A DNA stretch of 44,140 nucleotides from Bacteriovoracales bacterium (GTDB lineage Bacteria > Bdellovibrionota > Bacteriovoracia > Bacteriovoracales > Bacteriovoracaceae): contig JASBRV010000127.1 of assembly GCA_030149295.1 (NCBI GenBank), positions 1-44,140 on the forward strand, given 5' to 3'. Positions 19,356 through 30,000 of this stretch are shown here, piece after piece. Under the pieces are notes generated by a model. That model worked only from the letters and a program-made list of their open reading frames with translations, searched no databases and had not been told where the DNA came from. Position numbers and translations under genes: made by a program. How positions within the stretch are numbered: the stretch's first letter is position 1; each line of letters starts with the position of its first letter.

Positions 19356-19375
19356 TGAGGAAAATTAAGCAGGTA

Positions 19376-19591
19376 TTAAAAAAGGGGTATCAGAGTTCTT
19401 TTTCCTCTTTGCCTTTCTAGGTAATCTGAAGAGGGTGCCCTTTTCCTTCCCTCTTCCAAGGACAAAGCTTGATACCCAGGAGAAAGCATCTGTCCTTTTG
19501 AGCGAAATTGGCCGAGCCATAAAACCCCTGTCAAAAAGGCAATATAGGCCGAAACACAAAGAAAAGAGCGTAACTGCTTGATCTTTATCAT
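19376..19591 (-). CDS. Possible 71-residue single-pass membrane protein in the divergent intergenic region
   Basis: ATG at 19591, stop at 19376. The protein has one hydrophobic segment (SFLCVSAYIAFLTGVLWLG) and a basic tail ending RGKRTLIPLF. A GGAACC sits about 11 bases upstream, a poor ribosome-binding site. It lies 59 bases before the PelA-like gene in the same direction and could be the true first gene of the operon, but its position in an otherwise long divergent region and competing open frames make it uncertain. If not coding, 19317-19664 is a 348-base control region for both divergent operons. Confidence 0.4.
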   Translation of the reverse strand: MIKIKQLRSFLCVSAYIAFLTGVLWLGQFRSKGQMLSPGYQALSLEEGRKRAPSSDYLERQRGKRTLIPLF

Positions 19592-19664
19592 GATAGCTTA
19601 TCGGTTCCTAATGCCCAAACTTGAGCAAAAAGATCTACTATAGGGGCAAAATAAACCACCCTAA

Positions 19665-20903
19665 ATGCTCAACAAAACAGCAAGTAAAGCCGATATATTT
19701 ACTATGGAAATACCAGATCTCCAAAGTTTATGGAGTTCTCTATTAGAGCTCTATTACCGAGGTGTTTTTACCTACGATAACCAAAGTCTTTTGGGTAAAA
19801 TTCTTATTGTAGAAACTGTTCTCATTTGCCTTTCCATGGCCTTTCTTTTTTTCTTCCATAAGATTAATAATCGTAAATTGGTGAAATTGAAAAAGTCTCA
19901 ATTTCAATTGAATGAGCTTTGTTTAAAATTCATAGAACATAGCAATGCTGACATGCCTACAATCATAAAGAATTGCCAAGATTTGTCCCTATGTATTCCG
20001 ACACTAGAAAATCTTAATCGAGAGCACTCAGAAAATATTCAATGGCTCTTTTTCATCGATGAATTGCTAGATGAAACCATTCTTCCTAAGGCTCGCCTTC
20101 AAGCGAGAGCATTTTGGTGGACCAAAAGAAACTGGGCCCTGAGAGCTTTAAGTTTGAGTCCTAGAAAAAAAGACGAAGCTTTATTTCTCAATTTTCTTAT
20201 GGATCCAGTAGCTCACAATCGCTTTGCTGCGATACGACCACTTTTAAAAATTGGTTCAGACTCCTCAAAGAATATCGTGATTGAACTTATGAAACAAGAA
20301 AATCGTCATACCCAAGCCGTGTTTATCGAAATGATGAAATTCGGCGGAGAGCAATTACTTGAAGTCATCCGGAAAAGACTTAAAAATGACCCCAGTCCCG
20401 ATGCGAAGCGAGTTTGTATTGACCTACTCTCCGAATCACTGGAAGAATCTGATTTATTTCTCATAAAGCAGAGTCTTCACTCCACGAATAAAAGCCTTAG
20501 ACTTACTGCTATTCGCTGTCTCGGTAAGTTTAATAATTATCATTCTACCCAGATTCTCTTAGGTTTTCTTGAAGATCAAGAGTGGGAAGTTCGCTCTCTA
20601 GCCGCCAAATTTTTAGGAATCCAAGAAGCGTATCAAGCTATTCCTAATCTCTTAACTAATACTAGTGATAGAAATTGGTGGGTTCGTATGAACTCTGTAT
20701 CCGCTCTCAATAACATGGGATACTCTGGAAAAGTCGCCCTGGAAACGATTACTCCAGAAAAAGATCGATATGCCTATGAAATGGTTCAATATGTTTATGC
20801 CCTAGAGAGTGAAATGCCTCTAACAAAGGACTCAAAAGAAGAAAGTGAAAAAAGTATATCTCTTTTAAAGTTTGACCCCTCAAAAAAGAAGGGGGCGGCA
20901 TGA
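19665..20903 (+). CDS. Membrane-anchored HEAT-repeat protein
   Basis: 412 residues from ATG 19665; an in-frame ATG at 19704 (MEIPDLQSLW) is possible and neither has a clear ribosome-binding site. One membrane helix (about residues 46-67, LIVETVLICLSMAFLFFF) precedes a cytosolic or periplasmic helical domain with HEAT repeats, e.g. PVAHNRFAAIRPLLKIGSDS, KSLRLTAIRCLGKF, EWEVRSLAAKFLG and NWWVRMNSVSALNNMG. Its stop overlaps the synthase start by four bases (ATGA), so the two are translated together and probably form a complex. It parallels the HEAT proteins in the divergent Pel-like operon. No enzymatic motif is seen. Confidence 0.85.
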   Translation: MLNKTASKADIFTMEIPDLQSLWSSLLELYYRGVFTYDNQSLLGKILIVETVLICLSMAFLFFFHKINNRKLVKLKKSQFQLNELCLKFIEHSNADMPTIIKNCQDLSLCIPTLENLNREHSENIQWLFFIDELLDETILPKARLQARAFWWTKRNWALRALSLSPRKKDEALFLNFLMDPVAHNRFAAIRPLLKIGSDSSKNIVIELMKQENRHTQAVFIEMMKFGGEQLLEVIRKRLKNDPSPDAKRVCIDLLSESLEESDLFLIKQSLHSTNKSLRLTAIRCLGKFNNYHSTQILLGFLEDQEWEVRSLAAKFLGIQEAYQAIPNLLTNTSDRNWWVRMNSVSALNNMGYSGKVALETITPEKDRYAYEMVQYVYALESEMPLTKDSKEESEKSISLLKFDPSKKKGAA

Positions 20904-23728
20904 ATGAAATTTTTGAAACAGTTATGTATTACTTTTCTAATTTTATTGTTTTTTATTTCATCGCACTTAATTCAATTTATTTTCTTCTTCTCATTCTCTC
21001 TACTCCCCAGGTTTTAAAAAGGGCTAGACAGGCAGAACTTGAAGAAAAGGATCTTTTTTTTTACAGTAAACCTTTTCCTCCAGTCACCATCATTGCTCCT
21101 GCTTATAATGAGGCGCCCATTATTGAAGCCAGTATAAACCAAATGATGCAGATTCATTACCCTAAATTCGAAGTTATAGTCGTTAATGATGGCTCTACAG
21201 ATAATACACTAGAGATACTGACTGAAGCTTTTGATTTATATATGGTTCCCACTGCTTTTCAAATTAAGATACCTTCAGCAGATCTGAAGGCAGTTTACAG
21301 AAGTGCAAAATACAAAAATCTGATAATTATAGATAAAGTCAATGGCGGTAAAGCAGATAGTCTCAATTCAGGAATCAATGCCGCTCAATTTGCTTATTTT
21401 TTAGCATTGGATGCAGACACTCTTATTGCCAACGATGCTCTTTATAGAAGTATGGTACCTATGATTACCGAAAAAAATGTTGTTGCAGTTGGTGGAACGG
21501 TAGGAGTCATTAATAACTCTGAATTTGAAGAAGGGAAGGTCACAAAAGTAAGGTTTCCCACCAACTTTTATGCCGCTATTCAAGTTGTGGAATATATTCG
21601 TGCTTATCTCTTCGGGCGAGTTGGGTGGAATTGGCTAGGTGGTAATATGGTCATTTCAGGAGCTTTTGGTCTTTTTGATAAACAAAAGGTCATAGAACTT
21701 GGTGGCTATCTCACCGATACTGTTGGGGAGGACCTAGAACTTACTTTGAAGCTTCACCACGGTCAGCGAAAAGAAGGAAAGCGCTATAAAATCGTTTCAA
21801 TTCCAGATACAGTGTGTTGGACTGAGGTTCCTGAGGATAGAAAAGTTCTTTCTAAACAAAGAGAGAGATGGCACCGTGGCCTTATTGATAGTCTTTGGCG
21901 TCATAAGGAAATTTGCTTAAATCCCCGCTATGGCATTTTAGGGTTATTTACTTTTCCTTTCTTTGTCCTTGGTGAGCTTTTTGCCCCGGTGATTGAGGTA
22001 ATGGGCTGGTTTTGTTTTCCCATTGGCCTCCATCTTGGAATAGTAGATATGGAATACTTCGCTCTCTTTGTTATGGCCTCTATGGGGCTTTCTTTATTAC
22101 TTACCTTTGCCTCTCTTATCTTAGCTCAATTCACAATGGGTCGTTACCATAGCAATAAGGATTTTTTTAAGATGTTTCTTCTCACCATCATTGAAAACTT
22201 TGGATACCGCCAGATGACAGTTATCTGGCGAATGCGAAGCTTTTATAAGTATGCTGTGGGTAATAAGAGTTGGGGAGAGATGAAACGTATTGGTATAAAA
22301 GAAAAGCAGAAAGAAAAAAACGATGGGAAGAAAAAAAGGAAAGGCTGCTTGAAAAGAAAACACAAACTCTTCATCTTTTTCTTTTATGCTAATTTCTTGA
22401 TTCCACTAAGCTTTGCCGAGCCGTCTCATTTAGATATCACTCACCCTAAGAAAAAAAGTAAAATCCTATTAAAGCAATTAAGTCGCCAAAAGAAAAAAGC
22501 TCTCTCTTGGTTAAAGTCCCAATTAACACCAAATAGTGTTGTTGAAACGAAGATGACAAGAAGAGAAAACTTCGTTTTAAGTTACAATCATCCTAAAGAC
22601 ATTAAAGGATATCCCTATATTTTTAGTCGCTCTAATCTTTATGATAATGCCCTCGCCATTATTGTTTTCACTATGGAGGAGGAGTATTCTCTCGCAGAGA
22701 AAGTTATCTTGGCACTAGAAAAAGCATCTCCTGATGGCACTCTTTATTTCAACTATAATACCCATAATTTGTGGCCTAATATCAATGATCATGAGGGCGC
22801 CCTTATCAGAACAGGAGCCAGTGCATGGCTAGGCTACGCCATCAGTTTTTATCTTAACCAAATGAAATTAAAAAATATTGAAAAGCCAGAGATAAACTCC
22901 TTTCTTCTCAGGATAGTCAAAAAACATCTTACCTATCTTTGCCCTTGTGATCAAAAGGATCCGAGGCATTCATTATTTCTTGGTGGAAATAATTCTTACC
23001 GCCTTCAAAAAGATCAGGGAGGTGAAATCGTTGAAGTCTTTGAGAAGAAACCTATTTCTTGGGTGTCCATAGAACATAATATAGATACTTATTTTTTCTT
23101 TAAAGAAGCCCTTAATTTGTTAAAAGACAAAAGACTCAAAAAGAAAATCAAAGAAACTAAAAACAATTTGAAAGAAGTGCTAGTTAATCGCGCCTGGAAT
23201 GAGGAGCTTAGTCAATTTAACCAAGGCCTAAGAAAAGAAGGCCCTGATAGTGAAGAAGCTCTCGATATGGCCTCATGGGGAGCTATTTTTCTTAAAAGCA
23301 TCAATCATGAAAAAAAAGCTACAATGGCCTTAAATAAAACCAATTCCTATCTAAGCTCTCAACAATCTCACGGTAAAGGACACCTCCCGTATATAAATAA
23401 AACTATCTTTGAGTCTCCTGAAGTCTCAAAAGTTTTATTGGGAGAGCACCAAAATTGGAATGATTCAAATCTTCTTTGGTTTGAAGGAACATTTGGCGTT
23501 CTTATGGCCAAATTAAAAGTATTCCCCATAAAAAATAAAGCCCTTGTCATCTCTGAGCTTAATAATCTGACCTATTATCAAAATAGCGAATCAGGGGCTT
23601 TTCCCTATGCTACGATCAACATCCCTTTTTCTTTTTCCAATAGCCCTTCCGTCGCCTCAACGGCTTGGTTTATTTTATGTATTTCTGCCTTAGAAAGAGA
23701 GGACAATTTGAATAATTTTTGGAATTAA
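20900..23728 (+). CDS. Processive GT2 polysaccharide synthase fused to an exported glycosidase-like domain
   Basis: 942 residues. An N-terminal membrane helix (13-35) precedes a complete processive GT2 domain: APAYNEAP, VVNDGS (D97), DAD (171-173), EDLE (277-280) and KQRERW (QxxRW, Q320-W324), followed by membrane helices (345-410). This is the PgaC/BcsA/hyaluronan-synthase pattern. After a Lys-rich linker a further hydrophobic segment (490-506, ending SFAE) leads into about 435 residues rich in helical pairs (TGASAWLGYAISFYL, GPDSEEALDMASWGAIFL, LLWFEGTFGVLMAKL, SVASTAWFILC). These suggest an (alpha/alpha)-barrel of the six-hairpin glycosidase type, placed in the periplasm. A synthase carrying its own processing domain is unusual. 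Polymer identity unknown. Confidence 0.85.
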   Translation: MNEIFETVMYYFSNFIVFYFIALNSIYFLLLILSTPQVLKRARQAELEEKDLFFYSKPFPPVTIIAPAYNEAPIIEASINQMMQIHYPKFEVIVVNDGSTDNTLEILTEAFDLYMVPTAFQIKIPSADLKAVYRSAKYKNLIIIDKVNGGKADSLNSGINAAQFAYFLALDADTLIANDALYRSMVPMITEKNVVAVGGTVGVINNSEFEEGKVTKVRFPTNFYAAIQVVEYIRAYLFGRVGWNWLGGNMVISGAFGLFDKQKVIELGGYLTDTVGEDLELTLKLHHGQRKEGKRYKIVSIPDTVCWTEVPEDRKVLSKQRERWHRGLIDSLWRHKEICLNPRYGILGLFTFPFFVLGELFAPVIEVMGWFCFPIGLHLGIVDMEYFALFVMASMGLSLLLTFASLILAQFTMGRYHSNKDFFKMFLLTIIENFGYRQMTVIWRMRSFYKYAVGNKSWGEMKRIGIKEKQKEKNDGKKKRKGCLKRKHKLFIFFFYANFLIPLSFAEPSHLDITHPKKKSKILLKQLSRQKKKALSWLKSQLTPNSVVETKMTRRENFVLSYNHPKDIKGYPYIFSRSNLYDNALAIIVFTMEEEYSLAEKVILALEKASPDGTLYFNYNTHNLWPNINDHEGALIRTGASAWLGYAISFYLNQMKLKNIEKPEINSFLLRIVKKHLTYLCPCDQKDPRHSLFLGGNNSYRLQKDQGGEIVEVFEKKPISWVSIEHNIDTYFFFKEALNLLKDKRLKKKIKETKNNLKEVLVNRAWNEELSQFNQGLRKEGPDSEEALDMASWGAIFLKSINHEKKATMALNKTNSYLSSQQSHGKGHLPYINKTIFESPEVSKVLLGEHQNWNDSNLLWFEGTFGVLMAKLKVFPIKNKALVISELNNLTYYQNSESGAFPYATINIPFSFSNSPSVASTAWFILCISALEREDNLNNFWN

Positions 23729-25108
23729 CTACTTTTTCACAAGTCTAGCGACTTTGACACCACCCAATCCTGTGGCAAAAATAATATTTTCTCCTAATTT
23801 CTTAATCGCATTCACTGACACCTTTTTGCCAAAGCGAATGCTGGCGATTTGAACCAGGTCACCTGAGCCCATGATTTTAAATACCCGACTTCCGCCTTCT
23901 CCATCAGCAGTATAAATCTCATCCTCACTAACATGAACTGAGTTTGTCACACTCAATTGTTGATCAAGACCGACAATGTACATCTGAGGGATTGTTCCTA
24001 ATGCTTCATAAGTATATTTATCAACAATCCTGGTACCACCATCACCAAGTCCCAGAAATATGTAGTCTTTTGAAACTTCAATACTGGCCTTGGCCTCTCT
24101 TAAGTTAGCTCCTTCAAAAGGCACCATGACAGCAGGTTCGTGCCTAAGATTTTGCTTGCGGTCTTTTACCCAAAGGTTGGCACCCGTTCCCGTGATCGAA
24201 AAAATGTGACTTTTGGAGTAAGTTAAGTCTCTTGGATCTTCCAAGGCCATAAAATCGTGGTCAATATCTTTGTAGTGGCTATACCCTAGAGGAAGCCTCT
24301 TCTTATTAGTAACACGAACGATCCCTCCCTCCTTATCTCCAACACTCACATAAATCCCTTCTTTTAAGGAAATGACAGAGGTTGCCGCAAAAGAAGGCAA
24401 ATCTAAGCGTGAAGAGTGATCATGTGGAATGATTCCCTGATGTAAAGAAAAAATCTCTAAGACAGAGGGTGTTTTAAATTGGGGGTCCGATGTTGCACCA
24501 ACAAGAAAAAGGTTCTTCCCCTCTCTTCTCAAAGAGTGGATATCAGTATCGTTGAAGATAAGAGTTTGCTCTACTACGATATCAACGTTGGGCTCTTTTC
24601 TTTTAGACCTGGGTGCACCACGCTTTTTCTTTCGTGGGGAAATCTTTAAAACTTGTAAGGCCCCCTTCATCATTTCACCCTGAGTATTAAAACTAATATA
24701 AACTCTAGTATTGTTATTTTCGTGCTCATGATAAATATCAATATCACTGGCTTGTAGCTTTAAATCTTTTATTTGTGGTGGGGAAATCGAGGCGATTAAC
24801 TCTAGGTAATTGCCTGAGTCTTTTGAACTATAAATTCCATTTTTGATTTTATCCCTTAAAGCACTCGTGACGACCTCTACGACTCTATTTTTAACATTTT
24901 TAACCGTTTCATCATTAATGAAATTACGAGGGTCAGTCGCTTCATTAAATTGAGCTAAAAAGGAACTCTTTTCTAAAACAACACCTTTATCTTTTACATT
25001 AGCCAATTCGTTTAAGCGCTTGGCTTCATTATCATCAACCCAAACCATAGCCAGCAAAGAAATACTTGCGATAAGGATAAAAATGTACTTCCCGGTGCCA
25101 GGGAGCAT
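23729..25108 (-). CDS. Membrane-anchored propeller-like protein of unknown function
   Basis: 459 residues. An uncleaved-looking N-terminal anchor (YIFILIASISLLAMVWV) is followed by a helical region (25-130) and a beta-rich C-terminal half with repeating blades such as GDKEGGIVRVT, GLGDGGTRIVDK, ADGEGGSRVFK and TGLGGVKVARL. Spacing of about 40-50 residues and the GG-x-[RK]-[IV]-[VF] pattern resemble LVIVD-type beta-propellers. A basic patch (RKKKRGAPRSKRKE) lies between. It likely faces the periplasm. AAAGGC precedes the ATG. It ends one base from the convergent synthase at 23728. No catalytic residues are recognisable. Confidence 0.75.
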   Translation of the reverse strand: MLPGTGKYIFILIASISLLAMVWVDDNEAKRLNELANVKDKGVVLEKSSFLAQFNEATDPRNFINDETVKNVKNRVVEVVTSALRDKIKNGIYSSKDSGNYLELIASISPPQIKDLKLQASDIDIYHEHENNNTRVYISFNTQGEMMKGALQVLKISPRKKKRGAPRSKRKEPNVDIVVEQTLIFNDTDIHSLRREGKNLFLVGATSDPQFKTPSVLEIFSLHQGIIPHDHSSRLDLPSFAATSVISLKEGIYVSVGDKEGGIVRVTNKKRLPLGYSHYKDIDHDFMALEDPRDLTYSKSHIFSITGTGANLWVKDRKQNLRHEPAVMVPFEGANLREAKASIEVSKDYIFLGLGDGGTRIVDKYTYEALGTIPQMYIVGLDQQLSVTNSVHVSEDEIYTADGEGGSRVFKIMGSGDLVQIASIRFGKKVSVNAIKKLGENIIFATGLGGVKVARLVKK

Positions 25109-25195
25109 AGGCTTTGCCTTTTTAAATGGGGTTTATTGATTGTATCACGCAACCAAATCACCACCAAATGTAATTTCAGGCACTTAGGTTTTTAG

Positions 25196-25645
25196 CTAGT
25201 TAATGGAATCAAGCATCCTTTGAAACTGCGCCCCTTCCCGGGTGGATGAGTCAGGATGAATATCCCTATTGATACAAGCGACAATATAATTTCTCGCTTC
25301 ACCATTTTGCGGATCCAATTGGGTCTTTAAGATATGAGCAAAATCGTGACCTGAAGAGGAAGTCGTATCCATAGGATGAGTAAAAATAGAAACCGCGGCC
25401 ATGGCCTCAGTCATAATAGACTCATTCATGGTTAATACTTGAAAAGTAAGACCATCCAATTGAGCAGAAAGTTGACCAAAGGACGTCTTTTGAAGCTCTA
25501 TTTTTGTAATCTTCTGGGTTTTTTCCGATTCAAGATCCGCAGTTCTTTTTACCGCAGCACATTCCCATGAACTTTCATAAGTAGCAGCAAAATTAGATTG
25601 GCTAATTAACCCTGTAACAATTAATAGAATTGTGTGTAATTTCAT
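25196..25645 (-). CDS. Small secreted protein of unknown function
   Basis: 149 residues with a clear signal peptide (MKLHTILLIVTGLISQSNFA-AT) and a strong GAGGAGA ribosome-binding site 5 bases before the ATG. Two cysteines (WECAAV, VACINRD) may pair. It contains a His-rich stretch, SSGHDFAHILK, which is too short to call a metal site. No family recognised. It lies between the subtilase and the propeller-like gene, all in the same direction, but gaps of about 75-90 bases make co-transcription uncertain. Confidence 0.75.
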   Translation of the reverse strand: MKLHTILLIVTGLISQSNFAATYESSWECAAVKRTADLESEKTQKITKIELQKTSFGQLSAQLDGLTFQVLTMNESIMTEAMAAVSIFTHPMDTTSSSGHDFAHILKTQLDPQNGEARNYIVACINRDIHPDSSTREGAQFQRMLDSIN

Positions 25646-25721
25646 TATATCTCCTCTTTCATCGTCTTCTAGCTTAGAAAGACTGGAGAGAGAAGATATC
25701 GTGAAAAAATGATCTTAACTA

Positions 25722-27050
25722 TTAAAGGGCTTCAGGCATAGGCATGACATAAAGGGACGGTCTCTGCATAACAGGTGCTGCCGCTGAGATTGTACCGTTG
25801 CCCTTATTATTGAAGTTTGCCTTTGCAGCATAGAGAGCTTCCTTAAGAGACTTGGTTTTAGATTCTTTTGCCACACTCAGAGCACGTTCAGTGTTGATCA
25901 CACCACCAGAACGAATTTTATCACTCAGATTGGAGAACTTACTCACCGTCTCTACAATGATCGTTTTAACCTCTGCACCACTAAGAGCGGGATTAGCCTG
26001 CTTTATTCTAAGAGCTAAGTTGGCCACATTGGGTGCTGCCATAGAGGTCCCAGAAGCATAAATCATTTGATTCCCTGGAGCACTTGAAAGTATCGCCACT
26101 CCAGGAGCTGCCACATCTACTGTCCTTTTTCCATAATTAGAAAAGTTGGCGAGCTTGTTTTTATAAACCGCCGCGACTGAAATCACATTTGGGCAAAATT
26201 CACTCACATTAGAGGGAAGAGAGGGTGAGGAATCGTTATTAGCTTTATCATTACCTGCGGCAAAAACAAAAATCGTATTTTTAAATTTCCTCACAGCACG
26301 ACAGATCGATTCATTATAAGCTTTAGAAAATATTTTCCCCTGTGAATCTGTGACCTCTCCAGTGGGGTTGAAGCGACTTTTGATGATTCTTTTAATGAGC
26401 TCAAAGTCGTATCCATAGGAGCCATTATAAACATCAGCTTGGCTTTCAGCAGTATAGAGGTATCGATACTCAGAGTACTTAGCGACTTCCTTAGCAAATT
26501 CAATGATGGAAGCCTCTGTCATTTTATTCAATTTATTATTTTTTAATGAAAACAAATCCCTTGGGTTGGCACCATTATGCCTTGCTGAAAAAATAGAAAG
26601 GCCTTTAATTCCTTTTGCAGCGATGCCTGCCACGTGAGTACCGTGGGAGATATTATTTCTGTAATTATAATCTTCTAAAAATTCAGCATCATTAAAGGCA
26701 TCTCTTAAGGTTTCGAAGTCCTGATTATTTAAGTTCTCTCCCCTTTCATAACGGGCATAGAGCTTATTGATTCTTAATTCTTTTGAAGTGAAAGAGTACT
26801 CTCGCTTATAACCAAAGGGATCTTTGTTATTGTCTTGAAAGTTCCACCCAGATACATCGTCTTTTCTTTGATTTCGATCCTCATCAATTCCATTATCCGC
26901 GATCTCGCTGGGATTAAAGCCTTGGACTGGTTTTAACTTATCATGACGAAAATCGACTCCGGTGTCCCCTACAAAAAGAGTCAATGCATAAGCATTTAAA
27001 TTAATAAAGAGTAAAGACAAAGTAAGAGTAGTTTTCATATTTTTTCTCAT
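25722..27050 (-). CDS. Exported S8 subtilisin-like serine protease
   Basis: 442 residues. The catalytic triad is intact: D29 (GDTGVDFRH), H136 (SHGTHVAG) and S336 (GTSMAAP), with oxyanion N267 (FAAGND). A signal peptide ends near residue 22 (AYA-LT), so the catalytic domain begins almost at once and there is no propeptide. The 107-residue gap between Asp and His is longer than usual and holds an acidic DNGIDEDRNQRKDD loop that may bind calcium. The ATG overlaps the stop of the ankyrin gene by one base (TAATG), implying coupled expression. Without a propeptide, folding or inhibition may depend on another protein; the ankyrin partner is an obvious but untested candidate. Confidence 0.92.
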   Translation of the reverse strand: MRKNMKTTLTLSLLFINLNAYALTLFVGDTGVDFRHDKLKPVQGFNPSEIADNGIDEDRNQRKDDVSGWNFQDNNKDPFGYKREYSFTSKELRINKLYARYERGENLNNQDFETLRDAFNDAEFLEDYNYRNNISHGTHVAGIAAKGIKGLSIFSARHNGANPRDLFSLKNNKLNKMTEASIIEFAKEVAKYSEYRYLYTAESQADVYNGSYGYDFELIKRIIKSRFNPTGEVTDSQGKIFSKAYNESICRAVRKFKNTIFVFAAGNDKANNDSSPSLPSNVSEFCPNVISVAAVYKNKLANFSNYGKRTVDVAAPGVAILSSAPGNQMIYASGTSMAAPNVANLALRIKQANPALSGAEVKTIIVETVSKFSNLSDKIRSGGVINTERALSVAKESKTKSLKEALYAAKANFNNKGNGTISAAAPVMQRPSLYVMPMPEAL

Positions 27051-30000
27051 TATTGTGCCCCTTTTGATTTTAAAAGATCGATCATGGCACCTCTTCCGGG
27101 GAGTCTCTTCGCTAAAGACAGGGCTGTCTCCCCTGCATTGTCAGAAACATTCAGATCAACAGATGAAAAATCCAAAAAGTATTTAAGAATATCCAATTTA
27201 TTCATCATGACTGCAAAGTGAATAGGGGTTCTCCCCGCATTATTTTGATCGGCCATAAAATCCAGATCAGAAGCATGATTAATAGCACGAACAATTTCGA
27301 CACTTCCCCTCTTCACGGCGTAATGAAGGGGAGAATTACCAGCATGATCTTTTTGAGTGAAGCCATCGTTATTTTCCCCTGAGATGAGGAGAACTTGCTC
27401 GCTTGTGCCGTACTTAATTCTATTCATGATGAAATTCTCGTACTTTCTTCCTTCACCAGTATAGTTTTTGTCTCCATAAAGGTAATGCATAGATGCAAGA
27501 AGGTAGCGAGATACATTTTCAGCGCACTCTTCAAATTCACATTTATCAAAATATCTTTTGCCCCACGAAGGATTCTCCAAAACCGCAATTTGCCCAAGAG
27601 AGACAATATCTTCTGTTAACAAACGCACGAGAATACTTTCAGGGTAGTAACCAAAACGAAGGAAGTAACGAAACGCCTCTTTTGCTTCATTGAGAATGAT
27701 ATTCTCAAGAAGGGTGTTTCCATTATAGCTTGCATCGTCCATCGTATGATTGAGAGTTCTGTCGAGATATTCGTAAATCTCTTTAGAAAAGGTATTTCCA
27801 CCACTAACCATATCATTATGTGGCGAGTATTCTCCCTTGCTGGGAACTGCACCCAATGAGACGAGTAACTTCATTGCCTCTAAGTTTTTTTCTTTGGCGG
27901 CAATTCCCAATGGCGTTCTCATCGGCCCTTGAAGATTAACATCCGCACCTTTTTTAACTAGGGCTTCGATAACATCAAGCTTCCCAAGCTTAATGGCAAG
28001 GGCCAGTGGAGTCACATTACCATATTCACCAAAGTCAATTGCAGTATTAACATTAGCATCATTAAATTCAGTATTAACTCTCTCTATGTCACCCTGAACG
28101 ATAAGTTCAAAAAGCGGAGTAAGCTGAAGGCCCTTCATGTATTCAGCTAATTTAACAAGCCCTTCGGACTCAGCGAGCAGAATTCCCTTGGCAAAATCCC
28201 TGACCCCAAGGTCATAAAGTTTCTTTATAAAAGGAATATTCCCTGCCTTTACTGCAAGACTGAGGGGAGTGTTCCCAAGGTTGTCCTTTTCATTTATATC
28301 AATGCGACTTAAGAGATAACCTGCACTCCTCCATGCTTGAAAATAAATTGAGTAAGTCAGCAAATTGTAACCATTAACAACTGTAGTGTAAGGAAAGCCT
28401 TCGTTTGTTAGAATATCAAGTACCGCAGTCGCATTCGATCGAACTGCACATGACATTGGAGTGTCGCCTACTTTATTTCTGTAATTCTTCGGATAATGAG
28501 GCATTAAAAGATCGATGGTCCAATACTTTGCTCTTTCAATAGCATCACAAAAAGGACTATTTCCATCAAAGTATAAATTAGCACCTTTCGTGATAAGATA
28601 CTTAGCAATTTCAACGTGATTATTTCTAGCAGCTATATGAAGAGGAGTCTCTTCTCTTCCTGGCACAGTAATATTTATGTCGACTCCATTTTCCACAAGA
28701 ATTTTTAATACATCCAAGGAATCTTCATAGGCTGCATGATGAAGGGAGCTCCATCCATCAGTCCAAGCCTCAAGATTTAAGGGTGGTCCATATACTAAAA
28801 GGGCCTCTAAAAAGTTAGGAAGATTATTTTTAGCAACAAGCGCGACAGGACTCCATCCATTATAAACCTTATCGGGATTGACACCATTACCAAGGTATTT
28901 TCTGAAGTCCCAAATATTCTTTTTTAAAATAGCATTATTTAAAAGGCCATCTGGAATATTTCTTTCCTGCCTTCTTACATTGCGATGATACTCCAAGTGC
29001 TTTCTCTTTCGATTCTCATCCTCAAAATCTCCCTCATCAAGTAATTTTAAAGCGTCTTGAATATCATCAAGATTATAATCGAAACGTTTTATTAATTCTT
29101 TAACAGAGTCAAAATCCCCGTAGTAATTGGCGACAAGAAGAGGAGAAAAGCCATCCATCCCTGCACGAAAGTCATGATATCCATACTTAGCAAGTAAACG
29201 AATGATGCTAGGACTTTTAAGCTCTGCCGCTAGATAAAGAGGAGTTAATCCTCTTTCTGCTGTCAAATTCACGTGAGCGCCATTTTTTGCCAGTAATTCA
29301 ACAAAAGATGTTTTTTTCAATCTTACGGCGTCAAAGAGTGCGGTGAAACCTTGTGTTTTCTTATTGAGATGCTTTGTTCCCATTTCAAGGATCGTTTTGA
29401 GAACTTCAAAATGTCCTCTCAACACTGCCTGATGAACAAGCGGAAGACCATTCTCATGAGTAAAGTCAACATTAGCGCCGTGATTAATTAAGAGTTTAAC
29501 AATATCGTTATGCCCTTGATAAACGGCACCGGCCAAAGGAGTGTAATCTTTGAACGGGTTATCCAAATCAACTTTGAGATCGATAAGGTAGCGAATAATA
29601 TCAACCCGATCATTAATTGCCGCGAAGTATAGAGCACTTCCCTTATCAAGGCTTTGAAAATTGGGGTCAACACCAGCTTCAACTAAAATTTTAAAAGCAT
29701 TGAGTTTTCCATTGGCAACAGCGACAGTTGCAGGGGTGTAAGTTTCAGGGCCAGAAAGAAAGTCATTTGCCCCGCTTTCAAGAAGATACTTGAGAAGCTT
29801 CTCAGTCCCACGAGCAGAAGCATAATAAAGAGGAGTTTCTTTACTATCTGAAATAAATAGATTTGGTCCAATGCCATTTTGGTGAAAAAAGTCTAAGAAC
29901 TGATAGCTTTCATTTTGCAAGGCCAAGAGATAAGAGCGAAAGTGATTAATACGACTAGCCCTTTTAATATCTAAGCCCTTTTGAATCATATATTTCACAA

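Noticed and set aside
19365..19559. Second minus-strand frame overlapping the possible 71-residue membrane protein
   Set aside because: Basic low-complexity product without signal or helix; the other frame is the better candidate.
27395..29877. Several open frames inside the ankyrin gene on both strands
   Set aside because: Shadows of the repeat-coding frame; no ribosome-binding sites or domain signatures.
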